From NCBI RefSeq assembly GCF_000341285.1, contig NW_005178466.1:1-63521 (forward strand): a stretch of 63,521 bases of DNA. Reading direction: 5' to 3'. Source of the DNA: Galdieria sulphuraria (Eukaryota; Rhodophyta; Bangiophyceae; Galdieriales; Galdieriaceae). The translations under genes and the position numbers were made by a program. Positions 1 through 11,794 of this stretch are shown here, one piece after another; positions within the stretch are counted from its first letter, which is position 1; each line of letters opens with the position of its first letter. The notes below the pieces were generated by a model. The model made no database searches. It was not told where the DNA came from and saw nothing but the letters and a program-made list of their open reading frames with translations.

Positions 1-1446
1 TTTCAAACTGGTTCAACAACTATAGAAAAAAATTGAGTTAGCAAAAATATTTCAAAACATAACTTGTGTCCGTCGATCTTAGTGAAGATAAGTCAATCAA
101 ACTGAGAATCTTCGTGGTTTCGACAACTTCATGTTGGCAACGGGAACGGGAGAAACAAAGATTGAAGAACTTGGTCTCTCTAGCTGAATGTTGCCTGTTG
201 TCGAATAGAAAACAAAACTTACCACTTCACAGCGCTCTATTGCATCTAATACACCCTTTGTAGCAATAGCACTGACAACAATCCCAAAAACATGAGACTT
301 TTGAGCCTTTGAAATAAGAGCTAGTCTTCTTTTCAACGTTGTTGTAGCATTTAAGTTTACAGGAAACCAGTTATTCGTACTGTCATCATAGCAATCCAAA
401 ACAAACGGGTACAGGAATAGAGAGGCTCGCAAAAAAGAAGAAAAGAAGTACTTCCTAACCGCACAAACTGAAGCTGCTCTGTTGGCATAGATAGATCCAA
501 CTCAAACTCCAGATGACCAATTGAATATTTTCTACAATGAGTTTCCAGTTTTGGAGTCGGTTTTCAACGTATTCATGTTACTTGTTGTAAGTGAAGCCTT
601 GCGTAGATAAATTGGAATGAATTCTTTTCATTTTTTGTGAGAAAACTGAATAATCAACACCGTGTATGAGTGAAACTTCTCGAAGACATTACAGTACGTT
701 CACTTAGTTACTGTTTTGACAACCCAAATATATTTATTGGACTGGTTCATTTTTTGAAGGTGTTGAAAAGCATCGACACTAAATAAAATTCTGCTTGTGG
801 GAAGCGTCACTCAAAATATGATCCAGTAATTGTAGGTGAACTTTCCGAAACTGGTTATCTCCAATAAGGCAGGTAGGGTCTTCATACGTATCTTAAACTG
901 GTCTCTGAAGTGAATAGAAAAAATCGAGGCTGAGGAGTCGCTACTGCTCAAATAGAACTGAATGACGACTTGCACTTTTCCAAAGCTAGCAATTGTCGAA
1001 TTATTGAAGCTTTTTTGGTATATGTTGCTTTACCTACAAAAGACAGGGCGTGCAGTGAAACGAGAAAGAAAGTGGAGCAACTTGGAAGCGACCCAGCAGT
1101 TGTTGCAGTCACGAACCAACTGTTTCGAGTTCACAGTTCTGATCAAGAACAATGAGCCGCTGACAGTTTTGACCGGACAGAGCAAACCAGAACTGTTAGT
1201 AACACAGTTTTCGTTGATGACTCTTTTCCAACTATATACCCACTTCAACTAAACTGTCCATATAGTTGCTCACTTGGAAAAATCAACCATTTTGCTAGTT
1301 TTTTAAGAAATGAGTTCACGAGTTCTTCCTGTATTGATTTCATTTCGTATTTGTTCAGTCTAAACCTTTTCTCCGATACTTTGAAAATCAAAAGGAAGGA
1401 TATCCTGGTTTAGATATGCATAAATTCACAGTATCTTAAAAAGATA
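1..1446. other. Decayed region with weak coding-like traces, no intact gene seen
   Basis: No reading frame here makes a complete recognisable protein. On the minus strand, roughly 97-432, a stretch includes the peptide LKRRLALISKAQKSHVFGIV, which faintly resembles the segment of DPH1/DPH2 diphthamide proteins where a row of basic residues precedes a hydrophobic strand; this is a weak guess. On the plus strand, coding-like but interrupted peptides occur from about 440 to 1250 (for example LNIFYNEFPVLESVFNVF near 520 and RKKVEQLGSDPAVVAVTNQL near 1070). They are broken by stops and frame changes and I could not name the family. The reading is one or two old host pseudogene fragments, or an unresolved multi-exon gene. 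Confidence 0.3.
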
Positions 1447-3405
1447 CTATTCTTCTACAAGTCTGTTTCTAATAATTATTCCTCGAGGGTATTGGAGGAC
1501 AGTTCCTAGCTTGCCTCGTTCTGCGTCACTTTTGAAAATTCTCGAGCCACGAAGAAAAGTTTCCTTAACCTGATTTTGTTAATTACTACCGAATTGTCCA
1601 TAGAGCACAATAGACTTACTTCTCCGTAATATTGTTTTCCTAGGAAAGCAGACTTTTTATGTCTATGAAAACACCAATTCTCCGTAATGTTGACCAATGA
1701 CTCAGGATCCCATATTACAAAATCTGCTTCCATACCTGATGCTATACGACCCTTTCTATCATCAACATGGAATATTCGAGCAGCTGATAGACTAAGCCAG
1801 TAGGAGAGTTGCTCAAAAGTGACACCATAAGATCTAAGTGCAGTCCAGACTGCGGGTAGTCTATACTATGTTGACACTTAAAAAACTCGAAAAAACACAA
1901 GTTCATAAGCACATACTTGTAAGCCAGAAATACCTGCATATGCCATTCGTACATTTCCTTGCTCGAGACACTTTTCTTCGGGAGTCGCTGGAGCATGATC
2001 GCTTGCTATTAGGTCAAAAAGATTATCTTGCAATAGATAACGTAGTAAACGTTTTCGATTCCCGTTGGGACGAATAGGAGGAACACACTTAAACTCTGGA
2101 TGACCATCCGGAATATCATCTGCAGCAAATGCCAAATATTGCGTACAAGTTTCGGCAAAAATCTGTATGCCCTCTTCTTTTGCTTGCTTTACTAGTTCAG
2201 CTGCATCTGCCGACGAGATATGAACAATATACACTGGACAATGGGTCTTACGGCTAAGTTCGATTAATGCTTGGACTGCATTTACCTAAATGGGTGTTAT
2301 TGCAAGTTGAAAAACAACTTCAATGCTATAACCTCAAAAGAGTCTGGGCGTGACCTCATAAAAGCCATATAACTCATGGAGGGTCCCTCATAGTTGTTTG
2401 GTGAAAACTTTGACGAAGCAAGCTCAGCATGTATCATGTATCTTATCTCGCCATCAATAGACAGATTTCTTAAAGCACGCATAACTTGTTCAGCTTCTTG
2501 AATAGAGACTGGGGGGAAATCATATGCCTGTGAGTCAATAGTAAAGCTCTTAAGCGCAACTACACCAGCTCGGAATATCTGAAACAAATTGGTCATAATT
2601 TGCTCATCTTACTTCGAACATGAAAGGCAAACCTGATCACTCAAAGTTTCAAGGTTTCCAGAAATCATACCACCAATGAGCCCAACATCTACCCACAGCT
2701 GTCTAGAATTGGCAATTCTGCGCTTCTCCAAAATAGACTCATAAGTTGTGCAAGCTGGATGACTGTTCAGGGGCATATCGAAAATGAGCGTAGTACCTCC
2801 AGCAGCCGCAGCAAGTGTTGCAGTGTTAAATCCTTCGGATTTAGTTCTAACAAAATAATCAGAATAATAAAACTGGTGAAGATTGTTGTTACCCTGGTTC
2901 GTTGACGTGAACGTGAGGATCAATCAGTCCAGGCATAATTACCAAACTAACCCATCACAAAATTAAGAAGATACCACTTGAAGATATAATTCTTACTCTC
3001 CAACATCATGTAAGCAACCCCAACTCGAGTCTTCAACCAAACCTGGAACCACTCTAGAAATAAGACCATTCCGATCTACAAATATGGACGCAGGAAAAGT
3101 ACCTCGACACAAAATATTAGATGCAAAAGGGATGAAGAAAAAACAGTACCATTTTCAGTAACGACTCTTGTCGAACGTAACACGAATGGGAAGGAAACTA
3201 CAGAGAAACTTCCACATGGGAAAGAAACGTGTGATTGCGTCCCTTTCTGGACTATTTTTGCGTGTTGCCAAGATATGATGGAAGTTATCAGGATAGCAAC
3301 AACAACAACTAAAAAAGACTTCAGATAAGGTATACCTCCAGCAGACTGAGAAGAGGGAACTCCAAGAAAAGGCTGTTGGTTGGTTGCAGTCTCTCTTTGT
3401 GACAT
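1447..3405 (-). CDS. ALN: Allantoinase (amidohydrolase superfamily), multi-exon
   Basis: Allantoinase opens the hydantoin ring of allantoin to allantoate, letting the cell recover nitrogen from purines. The N-terminus carries a hydrophobic membrane anchor or signal (around residues 28-46), so an endomembrane location is likely, as for plant enzymes. Visible family motifs in order are MPGLIDPHVHVNEPG (metal-binding HxH), the GGTTLIFDMPLNSHP strand, MIHAELA, YIVHISSA, and ASDHAPATPEEK near the C-terminus with the metal-ligand Asp and His. Several short introns are needed. The last one follows the codons for QYYGE, after which the frame continues VKETFLRGSRIF and ends at 1447, further downstream than the unspliced frame suggests. 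The start is the first ATG of the frame (MSQRE). It is head-to-head with the CDC50 gene, only 49 bp apart. Confidence 0.9.
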
Positions 3406-3454
3406 AAGGAGAATGCCCAACAAAAAGACTCAATTATCATTTGGGTGAATAAGG
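3406..3454. promoter_or_regulatory. 49-bp divergent intergenic region between allantoinase and CDC50
   Basis: The two start codons point away from each other with 49 bp between them, so the promoters must be shared or lie within the neighbouring coding regions. No clear TATA box was recognised. The function is inferred from geometry only. Confidence 0.4.
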
Positions 3455-5105
3455 AATGGCTTCTAAAGGAGACAACGAGGACGCAAAGAAGACCAACAAC
3501 GTTCCCGGAACTGAGCCAGGTCAAGACGTTTCAGGTCACGTGACGACACGTTCACAAGATAGAGTAGGAGAGAGAGGCTCAAAGCGGTATCGTAAGTAGA
3601 ATTTTTAGAGGAAACTTCGGCTCAGGGAAATATCTCGTAGTTACCAACTTCAAACAACAAAAACTTCGCGCTTGGCAACCAATATTGACACCGGGATGGG
3701 TTATTTCAACTCTCTTTTTAGGAGGTCTCGTGTGTGTTATTATTGGTGGTATCATACTCGGATATTCGAATAGAGTAAGAAAGAAAGTCGCTTTATTTTA
3801 TTTTTTTTTACAAAACTAGGTTATTCGCTATTCGAAACGTTATGATAATATCCCTGATTGTGACGTTGGAGATGAAATTGCACAGCCCAATTTCTCAAAA
3901 ACTTGTTCTGTCTCAATAGATGTGACACAAAGAATGGCAGCGCCGGTTTTTCTGTACTATAAGTTGAATAATTTCTATCAGAATCATCGGCAAGTTGTCA
4001 GTGCCTCTCTTTCATATCTATAGTAACCAAAGAATAGGCGTTATGTTGCCAGTAGAAGCGACCAACAACTTCACGGAGACATAGTTAAAGTTTCTTCTCT
4101 TAAGAGACAATGCGCCCCTGGTAAGACTCGTTACCTTTTTTTTTCTTTCCGTTTCTAACATGCTTAGGGCCTTATGCTTTTAATACTAGTACTAATATGT
4201 CTCTTGATGGTCACTATTACATCCAACCAAACTATCGGAGTAATGTACGTTCTGGTTCTCATTTATTTTCCAAGACTCTAATAGTGGTTAGAGCTCTGAA
4301 ATTGACAGTGAGTTGGACTCGAGGCTAGTTATACCTTGCGGATTGGTTGCATGGAGCTTTTTCAATGGTTCATTTGTTTCTTTTCTTTGTTTTTCTAGTT
4401 TGACGAAGACAGTTTAGATACTATTGGAGTGAATGATAGCATCACGTTTGTAAGCAGCGATTCGAATTTTGTCAATATCTCGTTCTCCACAAAAGGCATA
4501 GCATGGTAAAATGTTGATGTCTTCATTGAATAAGTTCTAATCTAGCATTGCTTAGGAATTCCGATATTGATACCAAGTTTAGAGCTGGACCAGACCCACC
4601 GTTCTCTTCTGAGAATGACGATCTTATTACGGATGAGGCTTTTATGGTTTGTTTGTTTCTTTTGTTGATCAGCACTTTTGTGAACAAATGATAGGTTTGG
4701 ATGCGTGTGGCAGCTTTACCAGATTTCCAGAAACTGTATGGAGTTATCCGAAATGGAACTTTGGAACCCGGTCGATACATTTTTAACATTACAGCAAGTA
4801 AGAACTGTTAAGAGAGTCACGATATAATAATATTATCTATTCTCTATGTAGGATATCCTGTGGCATCTTTTGGTGGTGAGAAATATTTGGTTTTATCAAC
4901 GACCACCTGGCTTGGAGGTCCCAATCGATTTTTAGGAATTCTTTATATTGTTGTTGGTTGCATTGCCATATTTTTAGCTATAGGTTTCCTATTCCAATAT
5001 CTATTCGGTCAAAGAGCCATGACTGGAAAGGATGGACCTGTTGTTTGGAACCGCTACGAGGCAAATGATGGTAGAGTGCATATTCAGGGTACTTTACGAG
5101 CATAA
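3455..5105 (+). CDS. CDC50/LEM3-family (TMEM30) beta subunit of P4-ATPase lipid flippases
   Basis: CDC50 proteins bind P4-ATPases, carry them out of the ER and are needed for phospholipid flipping. Visible features: a cytosolic leader, the family hallmark [16 protein letters not shown], a first membrane helix ([17 protein letters not shown]), the ectodomain signature [17 protein letters not shown]-glycosylation-type sites, and a second helix ([20 protein letters not shown]) followed by a short cytosolic tail. This two-helix layout matches the family. At least five short introns are needed. One, 3990-4037, joins NHR to RYV exactly at a GC donor (GCAAGT) and an AG acceptor. The start is the only upstream in-frame ATG giving the leader. 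Which flippase it serves cannot be told from this window. Confidence 0.92.
3990..4037 (+). other. GC-AG intron in the CDC50 gene
   Basis: The coding frame before and after joins as the conserved NFYQNHRRYV motif only if a 48-nt segment beginning GCAAGT and ending AATAG is removed. No GT donor gives the same protein. GC-AG introns are a known minor spliceosomal class. Confidence 0.75.
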
Positions 5106-5676
5106 GGACAAGAAAGGAAATCGGTTGGTCTGCTTCGTTTGCCGTTTTCATGTTTGGATTCGACGTGAGACTTTTTGGTTGTATATAACGTGTAGATTCG
5201 TATAAACTGGAAAGTTTGTCGAACTTTTCAGTACTTGATAATCAATTTTTTTCAAGCAAACTTGCTTGTGTTTTGCATAGCTGTGATATCTAAACCATCT
5301 TTTTAGCGGAATAAGTTAATGTTGTTTTTTAGAGTAAATATAGCTTCCATTGTTTGCAAGAATTTGGTGGATATGAAACCATTAACCCTAACTTTCAAGT
5401 TTTTGAAAAGGCCTGAAACTAAAACTGGTATTCTGGTTAAGCCACTTCCAATAGCTCTTTAAGGAAAAGGGCAAGTAAAGCTTCTCAAAGTTTGTTGCTT
5501 TGCTTAGAACACCAGACATAAAAGACTGTGAATTCGTATGTATAGAGAGGAAGTGCTTCAAAGATGGTATTTTATCATATTCAAAAAGGAAAGAATTGAA
5601 AACAATCGGTCTTTAGGAGAAGAGAGAAAAGAGTAGACGAAAATCAAGTAATCAATTTTAACGATTGCCACATAGG
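5106..5676. other. Intergenic region, no feature recognised
   Basis: This stretch lies between the CDC50 stop and the PEX6 start. I see no reading frame of note, no RNA gene and no repeat. It presumably holds the 3' UTR of the first and promoter of the second. Confidence 0.5.
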
Positions 5677-8490
5677 ATGGATATGGTTTGTCCTTGCTCT
5701 TTCGTTTTAAAGGACACTTTTACTTGTAGAAATATTTTAGAGAACAGGAAGTGGTTTCCTTTAGCGAGAATTCCATTACAAGCTTATAGACACGTTAGAA
5801 GAAACCAGCCCAATTTGTCAGATGTCCGACACTTGGTTTTTCTTTCTGCAAATGTTCTTCGTGAATTGCAAATAACTTCAGGAGGCTGGGTCTTGGTATG
5901 GAAAAGAAGTGAAAAGGGCGCTGAACCTTTACAATTTGCAAAAATATTGGCTACTGAACTTGTATTTGATGTGACACTTTCGGAATACACTTTTTCGTAC
6001 AACGTAAAAAAGGTTGCTTTTCTTTCTCCTGGTTTATTCTTCTTTACTCGTGGCGCAGACTTGATTTCCGTAGAGACTTTACAAAGAAGAAAATCTTTAA
6101 CTCCAACTGATGTCTTTCCATTTTCGTTGTACAGCCGCAAGCTTCCCACTGCTTCGGAAATAGCAGTCGCAAGAGTAAAAAATGCGAAACCACTGAAAGA
6201 ATGGGAAGATCTTTTTGTAAGTTTCAGCTTGAAGAAATACTTTCAAAAACCTAGGCTATTAAGGCAAGGTGAAGTCTTTGCGATCGTTGCAACTCATGAG
6301 CTGTTGTTTGAATGGTGCCATTATTCTCTTGCACTAGAAAAAGTTCCCCTTATGAATAAGATAGACTTTTACGAATATTATATAACAGATATGGGTAGGA
6401 AGATTTTCTTTTTTCGAGTAGAGAAGTTATCGTTGGTTGGCTCTGTTACTTGTGTTGAAGAACCAGCTCTAATAGATCCAGAACTTACCAAAGTTTCGCA
6501 AATTTCCGGAGTATGCTCAATGATACCTCTTGACCTGCATTTGTTTGCACTTCAAGAACAACACTTAAAGGAAAATGTGGAAATGTTATCGAGACACTCT
6601 TCATGCATGAATCCAGCATTATTCTCTAGTTTAAAGTTACTTTTGGAGAATCATCTAATGAAGGAAAATATTGTCAGCATCATGTGGAAAACATTTAGTT
6701 GTGGTATTTTGCTTTACGGTTCAGACAATGACAGTAAGAATTTTCTTGTTCAAGACGTTTCCTATAGTTTGGGACTGCCCGTTTTTGATATTGATTGCCT
6801 GCGCTTTTTTGAATCTATGGAGGCTCAACATAACGGTTTCTCTCATTTGGAACAGTTCCTTAGTTTGTTGCATGAACGATACTTAGAGTTTCAACCTTGT
6901 GCTTTATTGCTTCGAAATCTTGATGTACTTGACATGAGTTCTGATAGGATAAGCATGAGCTCTACAAAAACCAATTGCAAAACGAGATTAGTGAGTAAAC
7001 TGGAAGCATTGATGAAGGATCATCGAAATAGACATTCGTTCAAGTGTAATGATTCACAAAGGTAAGCTAAAGAGAGGAGGCGTCTGTTCACTTGTTTACA
7101 AATTGTATAGTTCTTCAATTGTATTTGCTACGTGTGAGAGAGCAGAGGATTTGGACCCTCAAATACGATCTTTATTTGTTTATGAATTGGAAGTGAGAGC
7201 TTCTACGTTATATATGTTTCGCTTCACTCAAATTTTTACAAGGTCTCTGTTCCCAGCGAAGATGTACGCAAACAATACCTAGAAACTCTTTTGCATAAAG
7301 TGCCAATGGTTGATAGAAACTCATTAGAATTTGCGATGAAATATAGCAAGGCATTGCGTTCGTATTCATCTAAGATGTTATATTTTTGGTGTTCTCAAGT
7401 TGCACTGAATTGCTTAACAAGAGTTGGAATAGAAAAGGACCCTTGTGCTCTTTCGGAAGACGCAGTGGTGACAGCAACAAAGAATATGGAAGAACGAACA
7501 AATATGTCTATCATAAAAACAAGTTTAAGAGTACCGAAGATTACTTGGAAAGATATCGGTGGTTTGTCTAATGTACGAGAACTTATTATAGAAAGCATCC
7601 AGTTGCCACTTCTCTATCCAGAATTTTATGGAAACACTTCACAGGTTCGACGTCGTTCCGGTTTGCTTTTTTATGGTCCACCGGGTACAGGCAAGACTTT
7701 ACTTGCCAAAGCAATTGCAAACGAATGTGGTTGTAGTTTTCTAAGTGTGAAAGGTCCCGAGCTCATGAATATGTATGTTGGTGAAAGTGAAAAGAACATC
7801 CGAGACATTTTCTCCAAAGCTAGAGAGGCATCACCTTGTGTTGTCTTTTTCGATGAGTTGGATAGTTTAGCTCCGATGCGCGGTCAGAGTTCTGATGGTG
7901 GCGGTGTGATGGACAGAGTGGTTAGCCAATTGCTAACAGAAATGGATGATTTGCACAGTAATGGAAAGACAAAAGAAAAGGTTTGGTTCGATTTGACGAG
8001 AAGGTCATCCTGTTATTAAAATTTGTGATAGGGCTCATCATCATCTCTAGGTGTCATCGTGGTCGGTGCCACCAATCGTCCTGATTTGTTAGACTCTGCC
8101 CTATTAAGACCTGGAAGATTTGACAAGCTTATCTATGTGGGCTCACCTGAGACAAGAGAAGCCCGTTTCGAAGTTTTATCTGCTTTGACTCGAAAGTTTA
8201 TTATGTCTGATGACGTAGATTTGATGACAATAGCAAATTATTGCCCAAAGATTGTCAGTGGAGCGGATCTGTACGGACTTTGTGCAGATGCGTGGTTGTT
8301 TGCAGCTAAGAGAACAATTCGAATTCATGAACAGTATTCACAAAAGTCTGCCTCATCGAACGAGGGACTTGAAGTGATAGTATGCCAACAGGACTTTTTG
8401 GATGCTAATGCACGTCTCAGCCCATCACTTTCGGAAGAAATGCTTTTACACTACAAACAACTTGTAAAGCGCTTTTCATCGACGGAATAA
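5677..8490 (+). CDS. PEX6: PEX6, AAA ATPase of the peroxisomal matrix-protein import machinery
   Basis: PEX6 forms a hetero-hexamer with PEX1 that pulls the ubiquitinated receptor PEX5 out of the peroxisomal membrane. The N-terminal half is divergent and its first AAA module lacks a usable P-loop ([13 protein letters not shown] in place of a Walker A). The second module is canonical: [14 protein letters not shown], Walker [20 protein letters not shown], the PEX6-typical [18 protein letters not shown], Walker [30 protein letters not shown], and [19 protein letters not shown] with arginine fingers. Three short introns (7062-7110, about 7193-7241, and about 7981-8031) restore a continuous frame. 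The start is the first ATG in a frame open from about 5665. The degenerate D1 plus intact D2 is the known PEX6 pattern. PEX13 lies at the far end of the window. Confidence 0.93.
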
Positions 8491-9230
8491 GAGTCATCAA
8501 AGGTGAACCAGTCCTCGATCCAACTCTATGGCCGTTTGAATATGATGGAGTTTTTATCTCTCTCGATCTCACTTCACAATTTGTCTCGAACTTTTAGAAC
8601 ATAATGACTAGTTGTATTTTTCATTTTGACTTGCGGGAATATTGCACTTTATTTTTATGGAAACAGTTTGAGAACATCGTTTCAAATAGGGCTCTCTTAC
8701 AAGCGTTAAGATAGACTAGGTCCAATGATATTCTTATGTTTATAGTGCAGCGAGTGCATCGACGCAAAAAGCACAATGGCAGTTGAGGTACACAAAAGAA
8801 TTGTATCTTATCATCATTTTGAGGTGAAACCAAATTGAATGAAACCGTCGCTACTCTCAAGTTGTAGTTTTTTCTCGATTATTTTATAGCGTTTTTTTGT
8901 TGGTTTTGTTCGTAAATAGGTAAGTTGCAGATATTCTTCTTGTTCTTATTATCGTGAACAAATGATGATTGGGTATTGGTCCGTGTTTATGAACGAGCAA
9001 GAGTTCTTGAACAGAGCAAATCCCCGTTTTCTGATGCATTCCATAATACTCCTTTTTTTTGGGTAGCTTCTGACTTGCTGTTTTTGTTTCAGGGGGCCAC
9101 TTTGTTGTATAGATTCTTGTTATTAAAATACAAAACGGTCACGTGGATTGATTTGGAACCGAAGCTACTAAAGAAAACTTTATTGAACAAAGAGAATTGG
9201 AACTTCAGTCTACAAATCCCTTCTTGGAAA
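8491..9230. other. Intergenic region with unassigned small coding-like stretches
   Basis: Between PEX6 and COX6B there are short open frames on both strands, for example plus-strand 8976-9299 and a possible short start near 8774, and splice-like signals such as a pyrimidine-rich TTTTGTTTCAG near 9090. No frame or splice combination gave a protein I recognise. A small multi-exon gene cannot be excluded. Confidence 0.35.
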
Positions 9231-9537
9231 CTATACGGGGCCAGGGAAGGTACCACTTGCACGCTGCTCGTCCCAGTTTTCCAACTATACAAAGCTTAGT
9301 TGCTGCCAATAAACAACTGATAGCCAAACAAACCCATTCATTTGGACAGAGAGATTTATACCATCTCTTAAACTTCTGACACTCACTATCTTCCTCACCC
9401 TTCTGTTTCACACATGCGTGGTACTCTATATACCTCGACCAACAGTGCTTCGCTTGGTTGGTGGTTTGGAAACGAGGATCGTGAGGAGCTGTTTCCAGTT
9501 TGATTTCCATACCATCATTTTCTCCGTCTTCTGCCAT
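9231..9537 (-). CDS. COX6B: Cytochrome c oxidase subunit 6B (VIb), one intron
   Basis: COX6B is a small soluble subunit on the intermembrane-space face of mitochondrial complex IV that helps join the two monomers. The protein keeps the family core, TAPHDPRFQTTNQAKHC, and the twin-cysteine pattern: a CX9C pair starting at HCWSRYIEYHAC and a CX10C pair ending at SLCPNEW. A 49-nt intron at 9285-9333 leads to the second exon, LENWDEQRASGTFPGP, which matches the family C-terminus exactly. The start is the first ATG of the frame (MAEDGENDG), giving an acidic N-terminal extension. Its start is 85 bp from that of the Rab GDI gene on the other strand. Confidence 0.93.
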
Positions 9538-9622
9538 AGCTCTCAACAAGAAAAACTGCTTTCAAGAACACCCACAAAACACTAACCCAAAAAATGTAAA
9601 ACAATTGTAGAGAAGTGTGAAA
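9538..9622. promoter_or_regulatory. 85-bp divergent intergenic region between COX6B and Rab GDI
   Basis: Start codons on opposite strands face away from each other with 85 bp between. A bidirectional promoter is the simplest inference; no specific element was recognised. Confidence 0.4.
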
Positions 9623-11179
9623 ATGGATTCGTCACAAATAGAAACTGGCGTTTCCAGTATTTCCATTGACGAGAAGCCAACTAGTAAGAAACTAGCAGAT
9701 GGCAATTATGACGTTGTTGTTCTGGGAACAGGTCTCACGGAGTGTATCTTATCTGGTATATTTTCAGTGAGTGGATACAAAGTGCTTCACATGGATCGAA
9801 ATAGTTACTACGGTGGCGCCTGTGCTAGTTTAAGCCTCAACCAGCTATATGAGAAATTGAAAAGTGACTCTGAGCCTGATAGTGCCAAGCTAGGACGGTC
9901 AAGAGACTATAACATAGACTTGATTCCCAAGTTTATTTTGTCAAGTGGAAACTTGGTTCGTATTTTGACTTGTACGCAGGTGACAAAATACCTTGAGTTT
10001 AAACTAGTCGATGGTAGTTTTGTGGTGCATGGAGGAAAACCACATAAAGTTCCCGTAACTCCAAGAGAAGCTATGACATCGGGTTTAATGAGCTTGTTGG
10101 AAAAGAATCGTTGTAGACAGTTTTTTTCCTATGTGCAAGACGTGGCTGTGGGGGATCCTGGAACGTTTGGTAGTCTTGACCTAAAGAATAATACTATGCG
10201 TCAAGTTTTTGAATATTTTGGTTTGAGACAAGAAACGATCGATTTTATTGGACATGCTCTTGCGCTTTACAAGGATGACTCATATCTTGAGCTCCCTGCT
10301 TTACCAACAATTGAAAGAATACAGCTTTATGCCAATAGTTTGGCACGATATGGTCATTCTCCGTATATTTACCCTCTCTATGGATTGGGTGAGTTACCTC
10401 AAGCCTTTGCAAGACTAAGTGCAGTATATGGAGGTTCGTAGTGCTCCTTATATATGAAATTCGCTTTTATGACGCTTTTTAAAGGAACTTATATGTTGAA
10501 TCGAGGAGTTGACAAAATTGACTACAATCCAGAAGGGAAAGTTTGTGGAGTGTATTCTAATGAGGAATATGCAAGTTGTCGTTTCATTGTAGCGGATCCG
10601 AGTTATTTTCCAGAAAAGGCTAAACCCGTCGGAAAGGTAATTTATTTTATTTTTTTAGTTGAAGGTGAAAGACTGTAATCCAGGTTATTCGCTGTTATTG
10701 TATATTGAGGGAAGCGCCACCTCATACCAAAGATGCATCTTCGTGTCAAATAATCATTCCACATCGACAAGTATCACCTCCTCGTCGATCAAATATTTAT
10801 GTTTTGGTATTATCATATAACCATCGAGTATGTCCTCAAGGCTTCTATATTGCCTTGGTATCCACCACAGTGGAAACCAACCAACCCAAAGATGAAGTCA
10901 CTCCAGGGATACAACTTTTGGGTAACAGCGTTTTGGAAAAGTTCTATTCAGTGGATGATATATACGAGCCTTTGGAAAGTTCTCACCAGGACAATATTTT
11001 CCTGTCGAAGAGTTACGATGCAACGACACACTTTGAAAGCACTATGGATGATGTCTTTGAAATTTATGAAAAGGTAGGCGGATAAAAGATCTACTATTTC
11101 GTGTGATACTTAGTTAATTTAGATCTTTGGTAAATCTTTGGATGTATCTCATTTCAGTGCTGAAAGTGGACAAAAGTAA
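9623..11179 (+). CDS. GDI1: Rab GDP dissociation inhibitor (GDI)
   Basis: Rab GDI extracts prenylated GDP-bound Rab GTPases from membranes and keeps them soluble between rounds of vesicle traffic. The protein begins with a short extension and then the family FAD-like fold: YDVVVLGTGLTECILSG, MDRNSYYGGACASL, the Rab-binding region SRDYNIDLIPKFILSSGNLV, and the RQVFEYFGLR and YPLYGLGELPQAFARLSAVYGG motifs. Three introns (about 10434-10484, 10636-10683 and 11075-11124) are needed; the first has a GTTCGT donor. The C-terminus ends after HFSAESGQK. The ATG at 9623 is the only start that preserves the fold's first strand with a reasonable leader. REP escort proteins are related, but length and motifs favour GDI. 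The Nudix gene starts 43 bp downstream on the same strand. Confidence 0.92.
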
Positions 11180-11222
11180 AGTTTGATTTTTCTAAAATGG
11201 ATGAAGAATTTCTTATTTGGCA

Positions 11223-11789
11223 ATGTGTACTCCGAACAACGATGTTGGCTGCATGTCGAATGATGAAAAGGTCCTTTTGGTTGACTTGGATAACAATATA
11301 TTAGGCTCTTGTTTGCGAAAGGAAATGAGAGCCCAAAATCTTCCTCACCGAGCCTCCTACATTTTGGTTTTCAGTTCTGATGATAGAATAGTTGTTCAGA
11401 AACGAACGAAACACAAGGATTATTGTCCAGGTTATTATGAGGTGACTGCAGGTGGTGTGAACAGTTTTGGAGAAAGTAAAGAAGAGTGCGCTGAGAGAGA
11501 ACTTTTTGAAGAACTAGGCATACACAGTCCCTTGAAGCATTGCTTTTCTTTCTTCTTCCGAGATAGTCATACAACGGTTTGGGGTGACTTTTGGACCTGC
11601 CGGTTCGAAGGACGTGTTCCTGAAGACTTGACTCTTCAAGAGTCCGAGGTAGAAAGCGTGGAACTAATGACTATAAAAGAAATTCTACAAGATGCTGAAG
11701 GAGGAAAACATAAGCAGTTTACACCTGATAGTTTGTATGCGCTAAGAAAGTGGATCTCGATGAATAAAGACAACGTACAGGAAGTATAA
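11223..11789 (+). CDS. Nudix hydrolase, isopentenyl-diphosphate-isomerase-like group (YfcD type)
   Basis: This single-exon gene encodes about 189 residues with a Nudix fold. The region YYEVTAGGVNSFGESKEECA followed by ERELFEELGI matches the Nudix box GX5EX7REUXEEXGU, holding the metal-binding glutamates. The opening VLLVDLDNNILGSCLRKEMR and LPHRASYILVF are typical of the bacterial YfcD / IPP-isomerase-like group. Members hydrolyse nucleoside diphosphates linked to other moieties, or related substrates; the exact substrate cannot be told. The start is the ATG giving MCTPNNDVG. An upstream ATG is in another frame and soon meets a stop. There is no intron, unlike most neighbours. Its stop lies only 5 bp from the stop of the convergent glycerol-3-phosphate dehydrogenase gene. 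Confidence 0.85.
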   Translation: MCTPNNDVGCMSNDEKVLLVDLDNNILGSCLRKEMRAQNLPHRASYILVFSSDDRIVVQKRTKHKDYCPGYYEVTAGGVNSFGESKEECAERELFEELGIHSPLKHCFSFFFRDSHTTVWGDFWTCRFEGRVPEDLTLQESEVESVELMTIKEILQDAEGGKHKQFTPDSLYALRKWISMNKDNVQEV

Positions 11790-11794
11790 TTGGG

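Noticed and set aside
1030-1248. Minus-strand open frame antisense to the left-edge coding traces
   Set aside because: No start context, splice signals or motifs. It is the complement of the plus-strand coding-like frame.
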